Origin: Curtobacterium sp. TC1
GTDB taxonomy: Bacteria; Actinomycetota; Actinomycetes; Actinomycetales; Microbacteriaceae
Direction: 5' to 3'
Length of the DNA: 64,000 nucleotides
Assembly: GCF_019844075.1 (NCBI RefSeq)
Contig: NZ_CP081964.1
Span: 3,038,001 to 3,102,000 of the forward strand
Both the position numbers and the translations under genes were made by a program. The notes below the pieces were generated by a model. That model worked only from the letters and a program-made list of their open reading frames with translations, had not been told where the DNA came from and ran no database searches. Numbering within the stretch: position 1 is the stretch's first letter; every line of letters starts with the position of its first letter. Shown here in pieces: positions 51,956-60,456 of the stretch.

Positions 51956-53311
51956 ATGCCGAACCGCCCAGCAACACCCGCGTCGCGCCTCTCGCGCCGC
52001 GGCTTCCTCGCCGCAGGAGCGGCGGCCGCGACGGTCCTGCCGCTCGCCGCGTGCTCGAGCCCGATCGCAGCCGGCCTGGCCGGCAGTGCGCTCAACCCCG
52101 AGACGCTCGTCTTCTGGAACCTCTTCGGCGGAGGTGACGGCCTCCGCATGCAGGCGATGGAGGACGGCTACGCGAAGCAGCACGGCGGATCGAGCTCGCT
52201 GCAGGCCACCACGTTCGCGTGGGGCAACCCGTACTACTCGAAGCTGACACTGGCCACCGTCGGGAACAAGCCGCCGGACGTCGCGGTCGCCCACCTGACC
52301 CGGGCGAAGCCGCTGTGGGACGGCGACCTGCTCGACCCGATCACGTCCGAGGACCTGGCGAGCGTCGGCCTCAGCGCCGCCGACTTCAACCAGAAGGCGT
52401 GGACGGCACAGAAGACCGACGGCAACAACGTCGCCATCCCGCTCGACACGCACCCCTTCGTGCTCTTCTACAACGTCGACGTGTGCAAGAAGGCGGGCCT
52501 GCTGGACGCCGACGGCAACCTCAAGGACCTGTCCGGCATGGACACGTTCGAGAGCGCCCTCGCCGCGGTCGCGAAGGTCACCGGCGGCACGGCCCTCAAC
52601 GTCGCCAACGTCGTGCCGGAGACCGCCACCCCGTGGCGCTTCTTCTGGACGATGTACAACCAGATCAACGACGCGACCCCCTTCATCAGCGACGGCGGCG
52701 CGAAGCTCACGGTCAACGAGGACGCCTACAACGAGGTCACCAGCCGCACCCAGAAGTGGGTCAAGCAGGGCTGGATGAACAAGGCGCTCGACTACGCCAC
52801 GGCGCAGTCCCTGATGTTCGACGGCAAGGCCGGCTTCTTCATGCAGGGCGAGTGGGAGATCAGCACCGCGCAGTCCATCAAGGGACTGAAGTTCGGCATG
52901 GCCCCGATCCCGCAGCTGTACGACAAGCCCGCGACGCAGGCGGACTCGCACACGTTCGTGCTGCCGAAGAAGGACCGCACCCCGGAGCAGCGCAAGCAGC
53001 ACATGCTCTTCATCAAGCAGATGCTCGAGCAGAGCCTGACCTGGGCCGAGGGCGGGCACGTGCCCGCCTACATCCCGACGTTCGACAGCAGCGCCTACAA
53101 GGAGCTCAAGCCCCAGTCGAACTACGCCGCCGCAGCCGAGACCGCCGTGTTCGACGACCCCGCCTGGTACGGCGGCTCCGGCTCGACCTTCGAGGGCACC
53201 GTCGGCGCCCAGCTGGCACTCGTGCAGCAGGGCAGCTCGTCGCCCGCGCAGGCGCTCCGTGCCATCAAGTCGCAGCTCGCGACCTACCTGAACACCCCGA
53301 GCCCACTGTGA
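51956..53311 (+). CDS. ABC sugar-binding lipoprotein (GH51-linked)
   Basis: A 451-residue family 1 solute-binding protein exported by the twin-arginine route (SRRGFLAAGAAAATVLPLAAC: twin-arginine motif and lipobox, Cys33). The mature part starts LVFWNLFGGGDGLRMQAMEDGY and contains PPDVAVAHLTRAKPLWDGDLLDPI, NVAIPLDTHPFVLFYNVDVCKKAGLLD and FDGKAGFFMQGEWEISTAQSI. Given the divergent GH51 gene and the shared operator, the ligand is probably an arabino-oligosaccharide. Export in folded form may mean a bound cofactor or fast folding. Confidence 0.93.
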   Translation: MPNRPATPASRLSRRGFLAAGAAAATVLPLAACSSPIAAGLAGSALNPETLVFWNLFGGGDGLRMQAMEDGYAKQHGGSSSLQATTFAWGNPYYSKLTLATVGNKPPDVAVAHLTRAKPLWDGDLLDPITSEDLASVGLSAADFNQKAWTAQKTDGNNVAIPLDTHPFVLFYNVDVCKKAGLLDADGNLKDLSGMDTFESALAAVAKVTGGTALNVANVVPETATPWRFFWTMYNQINDATPFISDGGAKLTVNEDAYNEVTSRTQKWVKQGWMNKALDYATAQSLMFDGKAGFFMQGEWEISTAQSIKGLKFGMAPIPQLYDKPATQADSHTFVLPKKDRTPEQRKQHMLFIKQMLEQSLTWAEGGHVPAYIPTFDSSAYKELKPQSNYAAAAETAVFDDPAWYGGSGSTFEGTVGAQLALVQQGSSSPAQALRAIKSQLATYLNTPSPL

Positions 53312-53386
53312 CCGGGCCCGCGACCACCGGGCGTGCACCTGCCCGGCACGTGAACGCCGTGAACACCGCGCGAAAGGCACGATGAC

Positions 53387-54358
53387 GTGACCACAGCACC
53401 TGTCCTCGACCGGCCCACCGACGCCGCAACCGCGTCGCGCCCGCGCCGGAGCCGCACCTACGGCACCAGCCTGACCCGTGGCCAGGGCCGCAGCGGCTGG
53501 CTCTTCCTCGCCCCGTTCGGCCTGTTCTACGTGGCCTTCCTGCTCGGCCCGACGGTCTGGATGATCGTCTCGAGCTTCTTCAACACCTCGACCGTCCGCA
53601 CCGGCCTCGGCAGCTTCGCCGGGTTCGCGAACTACGCGGAGATGCTCGGACGCTCCGACTTCTGGTCGTCGCTCTGGCACACCCTGCAGTTCACGCTCTA
53701 CACGACGCCGCCGCTCGTCATCCTGGCGTTCGTCTTCGCCGTCCTGACGAACCGGATGAACCGCGGCCAGTGGTTCTTCCGACTGGCGTTCTTCCTGCCG
53801 TTCATCCTGCCGTCGGCGACGATCTCGCTGATCTGGGTGTTCATCTTCACGCCGGCGACCGGCCTGTGGGCCAGCATGCAGTCGGCCATCGGCCTCACCC
53901 CGGGCTCCGGCATGCTGTCCAGCCCGAACACGGCGATGATCGGTGTCGCGATCGCCACCGTCTGGTGGACCCTCGGCTTCAACTTCGTGCTCTACCTGGC
54001 CGGCCTGCAGGAGATCCCGCGCGAACTGTACGAAGCGGCCGCCGTCGACGGTGCGTCGAACTGGCAGCAGATCAAGTCGATCACGCTGCCGCTGCTCGGC
54101 CGCACCACGACGCTGGTCATCCTGCTGCAGATCATCGCGAGCCTGAAGATCTTCGACCAGGTGTACCTGATGACGAACGGCGGACCGGGCATCTCCACCC
54201 AGGTCTCGCTGCAGCTCATCACGGGCGTCGGCTTCACCGACAACCGACTCGGCGCCGCCTCGGCAGCGTCGGTGCTCCTGTTCATCGTGATCGTCGCGAT
54301 CGCGGTCATCCGGCAGCTCGTCGAGCGCGCTGCCGCCAAGCGAGAGATCGGGGCCTGA
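53387..54358 (+). CDS. ABC sugar transporter permease, MalF type (GH51-linked)
   Basis: A 323-residue permease beginning at GTG. GWLFLAPFGLFYVAFLLGPTVWMIVSSFF, FAGFANYAEMLGRSDFWSSLWHTLQFT and the ATPase-contact loop RELYEAAAVDGASNWQQIKSITLPLLGRT identify it; it ends in FDQVYLMTNGGPGISTQVSLQLI. GAAAGG lies before the start. It follows the binding protein by 75 bp. Confidence 0.93.
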   Translation: MTTAPVLDRPTDAATASRPRRSRTYGTSLTRGQGRSGWLFLAPFGLFYVAFLLGPTVWMIVSSFFNTSTVRTGLGSFAGFANYAEMLGRSDFWSSLWHTLQFTLYTTPPLVILAFVFAVLTNRMNRGQWFFRLAFFLPFILPSATISLIWVFIFTPATGLWASMQSAIGLTPGSGMLSSPNTAMIGVAIATVWWTLGFNFVLYLAGLQEIPRELYEAAAVDGASNWQQIKSITLPLLGRTTTLVILLQIIASLKIFDQVYLMTNGGPGISTQVSLQLITGVGFTDNRLGAASAASVLLFIVIVAIAVIRQLVERAAAKREIGA

Positions 54359-54359
54359 C

Positions 54360-55274
54360 ATGACCGCCACCGAGAGCATCACCACCGGCCGCGCCAAGCT
54401 CCGCACCGGCGTCTCGGCCGCCGCGCCCGCGAACGCCGCCAAGATCGGCGTCTCCGGCAAGGGCTTCAACCTGGTCGCCGGCATCATCCTGATCGTCTTC
54501 GCGATCATCTGGCTCATCCCCAGCCTGTTCGCCCTGAAGACGTCGCTGTCCGACAACGGCGTCGCCGCCCTCGGCGCGAACTCGATCCTGTCGAACTGGA
54601 ACCCGACGCTGCACTCCTACGCGGCACTGTTCCAGGCCGGCGACATCTGGAACTGGTACCTCGCCAGCGCCATCACGAGCGTCGTGACGGCCGTCCTGAC
54701 CGTCATGTTCGCCTCGATGGCGGCGTTCGCGCTGTCCCGCCTGGTGTTCCGCGGTCGGAACATCGCGTTCCTGCTCATCATCCTCGGGATCATGATCCCG
54801 ACGCAGGTCCTGATCATCCCGATCTTCCAGGAGCTCAACGCCGTCGGCCTGCTGAACACCTACTGGTCGGTCATCTTCCCGCAGGTGCCGGCCGTGATCG
54901 CGGTGTTCATCTTCAAGCAGTTCTTCGACGGGATCCCGAAGGAGCTGGAGGAGGCGGCACGCATCGACGGCGCGAACATCTGGAAGATCTACTGGTCGGT
55001 CATCCTGCCGCTGTCGCGTCCGGTGATCGCCGCGGTGACGATCCTGACGTTCGTCGGTGTCTGGAACAACCTGCTGCTGCCGCTGTTCGTGCTGTCGAAC
55101 CCGGACCTCATGACGATCCCGGTCGGGCTCGCCACGGTCCAGGGCAGCTTCGGTCAGCGCTACGCGGACATCCAGGCCGGAGCGATCCTGGCGGCGTTGC
55201 CGCTGATCATCCTGTATCTGATCTTCCAGCGGCAGATCGTGGAGGGCGTGACGGGTTCCGGCCTCAAGGGCTGA
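54360..55274 (+). CDS. ABC sugar transporter permease, MalG type (GH51-linked)
   Basis: A 304-residue permease: LVAGIILIVFAIIWLIPSLFALKTSLSD is the first helix, NWYLASAITSVVTAVLTVMFASMAAFALSRLVFRG the next conserved segment, and KELEEAARIDGANIWKIYWSVILPLSRPV the ATPase-contact loop. It starts one base after the MalF-type stop. A perfect 52-bp palindrome follows its stop. Confidence 0.93.
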   Translation: MTATESITTGRAKLRTGVSAAAPANAAKIGVSGKGFNLVAGIILIVFAIIWLIPSLFALKTSLSDNGVAALGANSILSNWNPTLHSYAALFQAGDIWNWYLASAITSVVTAVLTVMFASMAAFALSRLVFRGRNIAFLLIILGIMIPTQVLIIPIFQELNAVGLLNTYWSVIFPQVPAVIAVFIFKQFFDGIPKELEEAARIDGANIWKIYWSVILPLSRPVIAAVTILTFVGVWNNLLLPLFVLSNPDLMTIPVGLATVQGSFGQRYADIQAGAILAALPLIILYLIFQRQIVEGVTGSGLKG

Positions 55275-55283
55275 CGCCACCCC

Positions 55284-55335
55284 ACGACGGACGGGAGGCC
55301 CGGTGCCAGCTGGCACCGGGCCTCCCGTCCGTCGT
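55284..55335 (+). terminator. Perfect 52-bp palindrome after importer operon
   Basis: The left arm ACGACGGACGGGAGGCCCGG continues TGCC, then AGCT at the centre, and the right arm is its exact complement. A transcript would form a 24-bp stem. It ends the GH51-linked importer operon. The core is shared with the hairpin at 60373. Confidence 0.9.
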
Positions 55336-55353
55336 CTTGGTCGCGTGGCGGAA

Positions 55354-55386
55354 ACGGGCGTACCTGGCGAGAACGGGCGTACCTGG
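55354..55386. repeat. Two copies of ACGGGCGTACCTGG
   Basis: Exact 14-bp copies at 55354-55367 and 55373-55386, followed by AGAAGTTC. The same core and a following GAAGTTCC occur in the hairpin at 43305-43351. It is an intergenic repeat family of unknown role, here in the gap between two convergent genes. Confidence 0.7.
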
Positions 55387-55457
55387 TGAGAAGTTCTGTG
55401 ACGGTAGGCCCGATAGCACCAGGCATCGCACACGCCATGGGAAGGAACGGGCACCGC

Positions 55458-56297
55458 TCAGGCGGAGACGGACTCCTTGGCCTCGTGCTTCCAGAAGCCC
55501 GAGAACGTGATGCGTGACTTCGGCAGACCCGCACGGTGCAGGTGCCGGCGCCCTTCGGTCGCCAGGGTCGACTCGCCGACCACGAACGCGTAGCCCCGGT
55601 CATCGACGGGCACGAGCCGCTGCAGCTCGGCGAGCGCGGCGCGACCCGGCACGGCGTGGTGGTCGACCTCGTCGCGGACGATCCACGTGACGGTCACCCC
55701 GCTGGGTGCGTCGATCTCGCGGACGTCGCCGGCGGTGGGGACCTCTTGGATGATGCGGCCGACGGTGTCCCGCGGCAGCGACGCGGCGATGCCGAGCACG
55801 CCGGGCAGGCCGGTCTCCTCGGCCGCGATGACGACCTCGCTGGTGTCGTCCGGGCAGTCGAAGATGCAGCCCTGGTCGAGCATCGCCAGCTGGTCGCCCG
55901 GTCGGGCCGCACACGCCCAGATGGCGGCGCGGCCCTCGGGCTCGCCGTCGGCGTCGGTGTGCACGACGAAGTCGATGTCCATCTCCGCGGTACCGTCGGG
56001 CATCGGGCGGAACGCGGCGACGGTGTAGTTCGCGCAGTGCGGGCGGACGTCCTCGGGGATGGCCAGGAACGTCGGCCACCACTTCTTGCCGTCCAGCTCC
56101 GGCATCCGGAACGCGTCCTGGTCCGGGCGCCCGGTGAACAGGCGGAACCAGTGGTCGAAGCCCAGGAACGGGAACTCGTGCAGGTCGTCGCCGGTGACGG
56201 TGACGCGGTGCATCGACGGCGTGGTGCGCTCGGTCCGCAGGACCCGGGCGCGGAAGAGCCGGGGATTCTCGGGCAGGAGCCGCGGGGTCTTCGCCAT
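55458..56297 (-). CDS. Siderophore-interacting protein (ferric reductase)
   Basis: A 279-residue cytoplasmic flavin-dependent reductase of the ViuB/SIP family, which frees iron from imported ferric siderophores. RARVLRTERTTPSMHRVTVTGDDLHEFPFLGFDHWFRLF is the FAD-binding beta-barrel start. NYTVAAFRPMPDGTAEMDIDFVVH carries the FAD-contact RxYTxR-like region. EVVIAAEETGLPGVLGIAASLP and GYAFVVGESTLATEGRRHL are the NAD(P)H-binding part. It is divergent from the iron importer, with a DtxR-type box filling the whole gap. Confidence 0.93.
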   Translation of the reverse strand: MAKTPRLLPENPRLFRARVLRTERTTPSMHRVTVTGDDLHEFPFLGFDHWFRLFTGRPDQDAFRMPELDGKKWWPTFLAIPEDVRPHCANYTVAAFRPMPDGTAEMDIDFVVHTDADGEPEGRAAIWACAARPGDQLAMLDQGCIFDCPDDTSEVVIAAEETGLPGVLGIAASLPRDTVGRIIQEVPTAGDVREIDAPSGVTVTWIVRDEVDHHAVPGRAALAELQRLVPVDDRGYAFVVGESTLATEGRRHLHRAGLPKSRITFSGFWKHEAKESVSA

Positions 56298-56315
56298 GAG
56301 GCAAGGCTAACCTAA
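56297..56315. promoter_or_regulatory. DtxR/IdeR-type iron box 1
   Basis: On the minus strand the site reads TTAGGTTAGCCTTGCCTCA, matching 16 of 19 positions of the palindromic DtxR consensus. It touches the ATG of the siderophore-interacting gene and stops one base before the ATG of the importer gene, so one bound repressor can silence both directions. Confidence 0.85.
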
Positions 56316-56316
56316 G

Positions 56317-57405
56317 ATGTTCTCCGTGCCAGCCCCCTCTCCCACTCTGGCTTCCGTCCCGGAGGCCCGCGTCACCGATGCGACCACCGCCCTCGGCGTC
56401 CACCGCACCGCCGTCCGCCGACACGTCCTGGTGATCGCCGCACTGGTCGTCGTGCTGGTCCTGGTGGCGGTCGCGAGCATGCTCCTCGGCAGCAACCGGA
56501 TCGGCGTCGACCGGGTGCTGGACGGCCTGTTGCGGACCGGGTCGACCACCGACGAGGCGATCGTCTGGGGCTCCCGGATCCCGCGCACGCTCATCGGTGC
56601 CGCCGTCGGTGCGGCCCTGGGGATCGCGGGGCTCCTGATGCAGGGGCACACCCGCAACCCGCTCGCCGACCCCGGACTGTTCGGGGTCTCGTCGGGGGCC
56701 GGGCTGGCCGTCGTCCTCGGCGTCTACGTGTTCGGGGTGACCAGCACCGGCGCGACGGTGTGGTTCGCCCTCGGCGGCGCACTGGTCGCGAGCGTCGTGG
56801 TGTTCTCCGTGACCGTCGCGGGCAGCGGCACCGCCAGCCCGGTCCCCCTCGCCCTCGCCGGCGCCGCGGTCTCGGCCCTGCTGGGCGCGCTGACCTCGTT
56901 CGTCGTGCTGACCGACCAGGACTCGCTCGACGCCTACCGACTGTGGGTCGTCGGTTCCCTCGCCGCACGGCAGCTCGACGTCCTCGGCGCGGTGTGGCCG
57001 TTCCTGGTCGCCGGGCTGGTGCTCGCGGTCGTGAACGTCCGGGCCCTCGACGCACTCGGGCTCGGGTCGGACCTGGCGAAGGGCCTGGGCGAGAACGTGC
57101 TCGTCGCGCGGCTCGTCGGGCTCGGCGGCATCACCCTGCTCGCTGCCGGCGCGACCGCCGCCGCGGGCCCGATCGGCTTCGTCGGCCTGACCGTGCCGCA
57201 CGTCGCCCGTGCACTCGTCGGGACCGGGCACCGGTGGACGCTGCCGGTGTCGGGACTCGTCGGCGCCGCGCTCGTCCTGCTCGCCGACGTCGTGGGGCGG
57301 CTCATCGGCGGGTTCTCGGAGGTCGAGGTGGGCATCGTCCTCGCCGTCATCGGCGGTCCCGTGTTCGTCGCCGTCGCCCGTCGCCGATCGCTGGTGTCCC
57401 TGTGA
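56317..57405 (+). CDS. Ferric-siderophore ABC permease, FecCD family (1)
   Basis: A 362-residue permease with about ten helices. SRIPRTLIGAAVGAALGIAGLLMQGHTRNPLADPGLFGVSSGAGLAVVLGVYVFG holds the family signature of FecCD proteins (residues about 85-140). GPIGFVGLTVPHVARALVGTGHRWTLPVSGLVGAALVLLADVVGRL is the typical C-terminal part. It pairs with the second permease. The start is ATG 56317 or GTG 56326; the iron box directly upstream leaves no room for a normal leader, so the message is probably leaderless. Confidence 0.92.
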   Translation: MFSVPAPSPTLASVPEARVTDATTALGVHRTAVRRHVLVIAALVVVLVLVAVASMLLGSNRIGVDRVLDGLLRTGSTTDEAIVWGSRIPRTLIGAAVGAALGIAGLLMQGHTRNPLADPGLFGVSSGAGLAVVLGVYVFGVTSTGATVWFALGGALVASVVVFSVTVAGSGTASPVPLALAGAAVSALLGALTSFVVLTDQDSLDAYRLWVVGSLAARQLDVLGAVWPFLVAGLVLAVVNVRALDALGLGSDLAKGLGENVLVARLVGLGGITLLAAGATAAAGPIGFVGLTVPHVARALVGTGHRWTLPVSGLVGAALVLLADVVGRLIGGFSEVEVGIVLAVIGGPVFVAVARRRSLVSL

Positions 57406-58478
57406 CGGGCGCAGCGGTCCGTGCGCCCGGCCGCGCCGGCGTCCGCATCGGGCCGATCGGCCTCGCCTGGCGCCCCCGGGTGTTCTGGTACACGGTCGCG
57501 TCGCTCGGTGCCGTCCTGGTGCTCGTCGTCCTCGGCGTCGCGATCGGCTCCACCTGGATCGCCCCGGGCATCGTCGTCCGCTCCCTGGTCGGGCTCGAGA
57601 CCGGCCCGGACGCCTTCATCATCACCACACTCCGACTGCCGCGCGTCCTCACCGGGGCGCTCGTCGGTCTCACGCTCGGCGTCGCAGGGGCGCTGACCCA
57701 GACCTTCACCCGGAACCCCCTGGGCACCCCGGACATCATCGGCGTGACGTCGGGGGCGAGCGTCGGCGCCGTGGCGGCCATCGTGCTCGGCGGTGGCACG
57801 TACTCGGTGTCCTCGTTCGTGCTCAGCGGCGGGATCCCGGTGGCCGCGACGATCGGTGCGTTGATCGCCGCCGCCGTCGTGTACGGGCTCGGCTGGCGCG
57901 GTGGGGTGCAGAGCTACCGGCTCATCCTGGTCGGCATCGGCGTCAGCGCGACCCTCGACGCGGTGACGAGCTACCTGCTCGTCCGCGCCAAGATCACCCT
58001 CGCCACCGCCGCGTCGCAGTGGCTCGTCGGCAGCCTGTCGAGCACCTCGTGGTCCAGCGTCTGGCCGCTGCTCATCGTCGCCGCGGTCGCGGTGCCGATC
58101 GCACTGGCGACGAGCGCGGCGCTCGGCATCGGACAGCTCGGTGACGAGGTCGCCACCGGGGTGGGGCTCGCCGTGCAGCGGCACCGCCTGCTCGTGATCG
58201 CACTGGCCGTCGTGCTCACCGCGGCTGCCGTCGCCGCCGCGGGACCGGTCGGCTTCGTGGCGTTCGTGGTCCCGCAGGTGGGGCTCCGGCTGGCCGGGAC
58301 GAACCGCCCGCCCCTGCTGCTCGCCGGGCTGCTCGGCGCCGCACTCGTCCTCGCCGCGGACCTGCTGTCGCGCGCCGCGTTCCCGTGGCAGGTGCCCGTC
58401 GGCATCATCACGACCGTGATCGGCGCGCCGTACCTGATCTGGCTCCTCATCCGTCACCGCAAGGAGATGTCCCGATGA
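57402..58478 (+). CDS. Ferric-siderophore ABC permease, FecCD family (2)
   Basis: A 358-residue partner permease: RLPRVLTGALVGLTLGVAGALTQTFTRNPLGTPDIIGVTSGASVGAVAAIVLGGGT and GPVGFVAFVVPQVGLRLAGTNRPPLLLAGLLGAALVLAADLLSR match the family. It starts at a GTG overlapping the previous stop (GTGA) and overlaps the ATPase gene (ATGA), so the membrane and ATPase subunits are made together. Confidence 0.93.
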   Translation: MTGAAVRAPGRAGVRIGPIGLAWRPRVFWYTVASLGAVLVLVVLGVAIGSTWIAPGIVVRSLVGLETGPDAFIITTLRLPRVLTGALVGLTLGVAGALTQTFTRNPLGTPDIIGVTSGASVGAVAAIVLGGGTYSVSSFVLSGGIPVAATIGALIAAAVVYGLGWRGGVQSYRLILVGIGVSATLDAVTSYLLVRAKITLATAASQWLVGSLSSTSWSSVWPLLIVAAVAVPIALATSAALGIGQLGDEVATGVGLAVQRHRLLVIALAVVLTAAAVAAAGPVGFVAFVVPQVGLRLAGTNRPPLLLAGLLGAALVLAADLLSRAAFPWQVPVGIITTVIGAPYLIWLLIRHRKEMSR

Positions 58479-59335
58479 CGACACCCCCGTCCACCCCGGT
58501 CCTCGAGGCCCGCGGCCTGTCCGTCGGCTACGACCGGCACCCGGTGCTGACCGACCTGGACCTGCGGGTCGAGCGGGGCACCGTGACGACGTTCCTCGGC
58601 GCGAACGGCTGCGGCAAGTCGACCCTGCTCAAGGCCTTCGGCCGGGTGCTGAAGCCGCAGTCCGGCGAGGTCCTGCTCGACGGCGCCCCGATCCGCAAGG
58701 AGCCGAACCGCCAGGTCGCCCGGAAGCTCGGGATCCTGCCGCAGTCCCCCGTCGCGCCCGCCGGCACGAGCGTGCTCGACCTGGTGATGCGCGGGCGCAA
58801 CCCACACCAGTCCTGGGCGAAGCCCTGGACCGCGGACGACGCCGACGTGGCCGAGCAGGCCATCGCGGCGACCGGACTGACCGACGTCGCGCACCGCGAC
58901 GTCGCGAGCCTGTCGGGCGGGCAGCGCCAGCGTGCATGGATCGCCCTGGTGGTGGCGCAGCAGGCCGACACGTTGCTGCTCGACGAACCGACGACCTACC
59001 TGGACCTCGCGCACCAGCTCGAGGTCCTGCGCCTGGTGCGCCGACTCAACCGCGAGCAGGGCTCCACCATCGTGATGGTCCTGCACGACCTGTCGCTCGC
59101 GGCCCGGTTCTCCGACCGGCTCGTCGTCCTGCACGACGGCGGCGTCGCTGCCGACGGCGCACCGCACGAAGTGCTGACCCCCGCGTTGCTCGAGCGCGCC
59201 TTCGGGCTGCACGCGCGCGTGTTCCCGGACCCCGTGACCGGCGCCCCGATGATCGTGCCCGAGGCCGACGAGCACGACCCCTCGGCGCACCGTGAACGCG
59301 ACACCGTGCTGGCGGGCGCGGCAGACTTAGGTTAG
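58475..59335 (+). CDS. Ferric-siderophore ABC ATPase
   Basis: A 286-residue ATPase of the FecE/FepC type. Walker A GANGCGKST at residues 42-50, Q-loop GILPQSPVAP, signature [10 protein letters not shown], Walker B DTLLLDEPTTYLDLAHQ, and switch histidine in MVLHDLSLAARFSD. It energises uptake through the two FecCD permeases. Its stop codon lies inside the second iron box. Confidence 0.94.
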   Translation: MTTPPSTPVLEARGLSVGYDRHPVLTDLDLRVERGTVTTFLGANGCGKSTLLKAFGRVLKPQSGEVLLDGAPIRKEPNRQVARKLGILPQSPVAPAGTSVLDLVMRGRNPHQSWAKPWTADDADVAEQAIAATGLTDVAHRDVASLSGGQRQRAWIALVVAQQADTLLLDEPTTYLDLAHQLEVLRLVRRLNREQGSTIVMVLHDLSLAARFSDRLVVLHDGGVAADGAPHEVLTPALLERAFGLHARVFPDPVTGAPMIVPEADEHDPSAHRERDTVLAGAADLG

Positions 59336-59345
59336 CCTCTCCTAA
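59327..59345 (+). promoter_or_regulatory. DtxR/IdeR-type iron box 2
   Basis: TTAGGTTAGCCTCTCCTAA matches the DtxR consensus at 17 of 19 positions. It includes the TAG stop of the ATPase gene and ends one base before the GTG start of the binding-protein gene, giving that gene its own iron-controlled, probably leaderless, promoter. Confidence 0.88.
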
Positions 59346-59346
59346 C

Positions 59347-60357
59347 GTGAAGCTCTCCCGACGCGGCTCCCTCCGAGCCACCCTCCTGACCTCCGTGGCC
59401 GTCTCGGCCCTCCTCCTCGCCGGCTGCTCGAGCACCGAATCGAACGACTCCGACGGTGACACCGCGGCGTCGAAGGCCTGGTCCTACGAGGACGCCACCG
59501 GCACGACCGTCAAGGTCGACCACACGCCGAAGCGCGTCGTCGTGCTGAACGACATCGCGATCTCGTTCATCGAGTACGGCCTGAAGCCGGTCGGCACCTT
59601 CGGCCAGCTGACCATGGCGAAGGACGCCCGCTTCGACGACCTGGACACCGACGGCATCACGCAGCTCGGCACCGGGTACGGCGACATCGACCTCGAGAAG
59701 CTCGCCGCGCTGAAGCCCGACCTGGTCGTGACCTCGGTCTACCCGACCGACGAGAAGGGCACGCTCGACGACACGCAGCCCGGCTACGGCTTCAAGGACA
59801 ACGAGCAGGAGAAGCAGATCGAGGCCATCGCGCCGGTCGTCCAGGTCAAGTGGGGCGGCAAGGGCGAGGACGTCATCGAGAAGATCGCCGACCTGAGCGA
59901 GTCCCTCGGTGCGGAGGAGTCGACGATCGAGGCCGCCGAGAAGCGCTTCGACACCGCCGGCGACGAGCTCGAGAAGGTCGCGAAGGAGCAGGACCTGTCG
60001 GTCGTCTCCATGTACGCCGACGGTGACGGCGCCTACGTCACGCGCCCGACCGACGAGCCGCTGCTGCAGATGTACTCGTCGTTCGGTGTCGACTTCGTGA
60101 ACCCGAAGCCGAAGGGCTTCTACTGGGGCATCTACTCGTGGGAGAACGCGGGCCAGATCAAGGCCGACGTCCTGCTGCTGTCGCAGCAGGGCTACCAGGT
60201 CGCGGACCTCGAGAAGCAGCCGACCTTCGCCGACAACGCGGCGCTCGAGGCCGGCCAGGTGCACAGCTTCACCTTCCCGGCGCTCGACTACGCCTCGCAG
60301 GCCGGCTACATGACGGAGCTGGCGGGCTGGCTCGAGGACAGCAAGAAGCTGTCCTAG
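59347..60357 (+). CDS. Ferric-siderophore-binding lipoprotein
   Basis: A 336-residue solute-binding protein of the FepB/FhuD type. The signal MKLSRRGSLRATLLTSVAVS ends in lipobox LAGC (Cys27). The mature part has the single-helix-backbone pattern of iron-chelate binders: TPKRVVVLNDIAISFIEYGLKPVGTFGQLT, LEKLAALKPDLVVTSVYPTDEKGTL, and IYSWENAGQIKADVLLLSQQG. It starts at GTG right after the iron box with no ribosome-binding site. It brings a ferric siderophore, type unknown, to the importer encoded before it. No siderophore synthesis gene is in the window. Confidence 0.93.
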   Translation: MKLSRRGSLRATLLTSVAVSALLLAGCSSTESNDSDGDTAASKAWSYEDATGTTVKVDHTPKRVVVLNDIAISFIEYGLKPVGTFGQLTMAKDARFDDLDTDGITQLGTGYGDIDLEKLAALKPDLVVTSVYPTDEKGTLDDTQPGYGFKDNEQEKQIEAIAPVVQVKWGGKGEDVIEKIADLSESLGAEESTIEAAEKRFDTAGDELEKVAKEQDLSVVSMYADGDGAYVTRPTDEPLLQMYSSFGVDFVNPKPKGFYWGIYSWENAGQIKADVLLLSQQGYQVADLEKQPTFADNAALEAGQVHSFTFPALDYASQAGYMTELAGWLEDSKKLS

Positions 60358-60372
60358 GACGCAACCAGAAAG

Positions 60373-60416
60373 CAGACGGGAGGCCCGTTGCCAGCTGGCA
60401 ACGGGCCTCCCGTCTG
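60373..60416. terminator. Perfect 44-bp palindrome after the iron importer operon
   Basis: CAGACGGGAGGCCCGTTGCC, AGCT, then the exact complement. A 20-bp stem forms in the transcript of either strand. It lies between the iron-importer operon and the convergent penicillin-binding protein gene and can stop both. It is a variant of the palindrome at 55284. Confidence 0.9.
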
Positions 60417-60456
60417 TCGGTGGTGCGTTCTCGGGCACGTGCCCCGCCTGGTGTCG

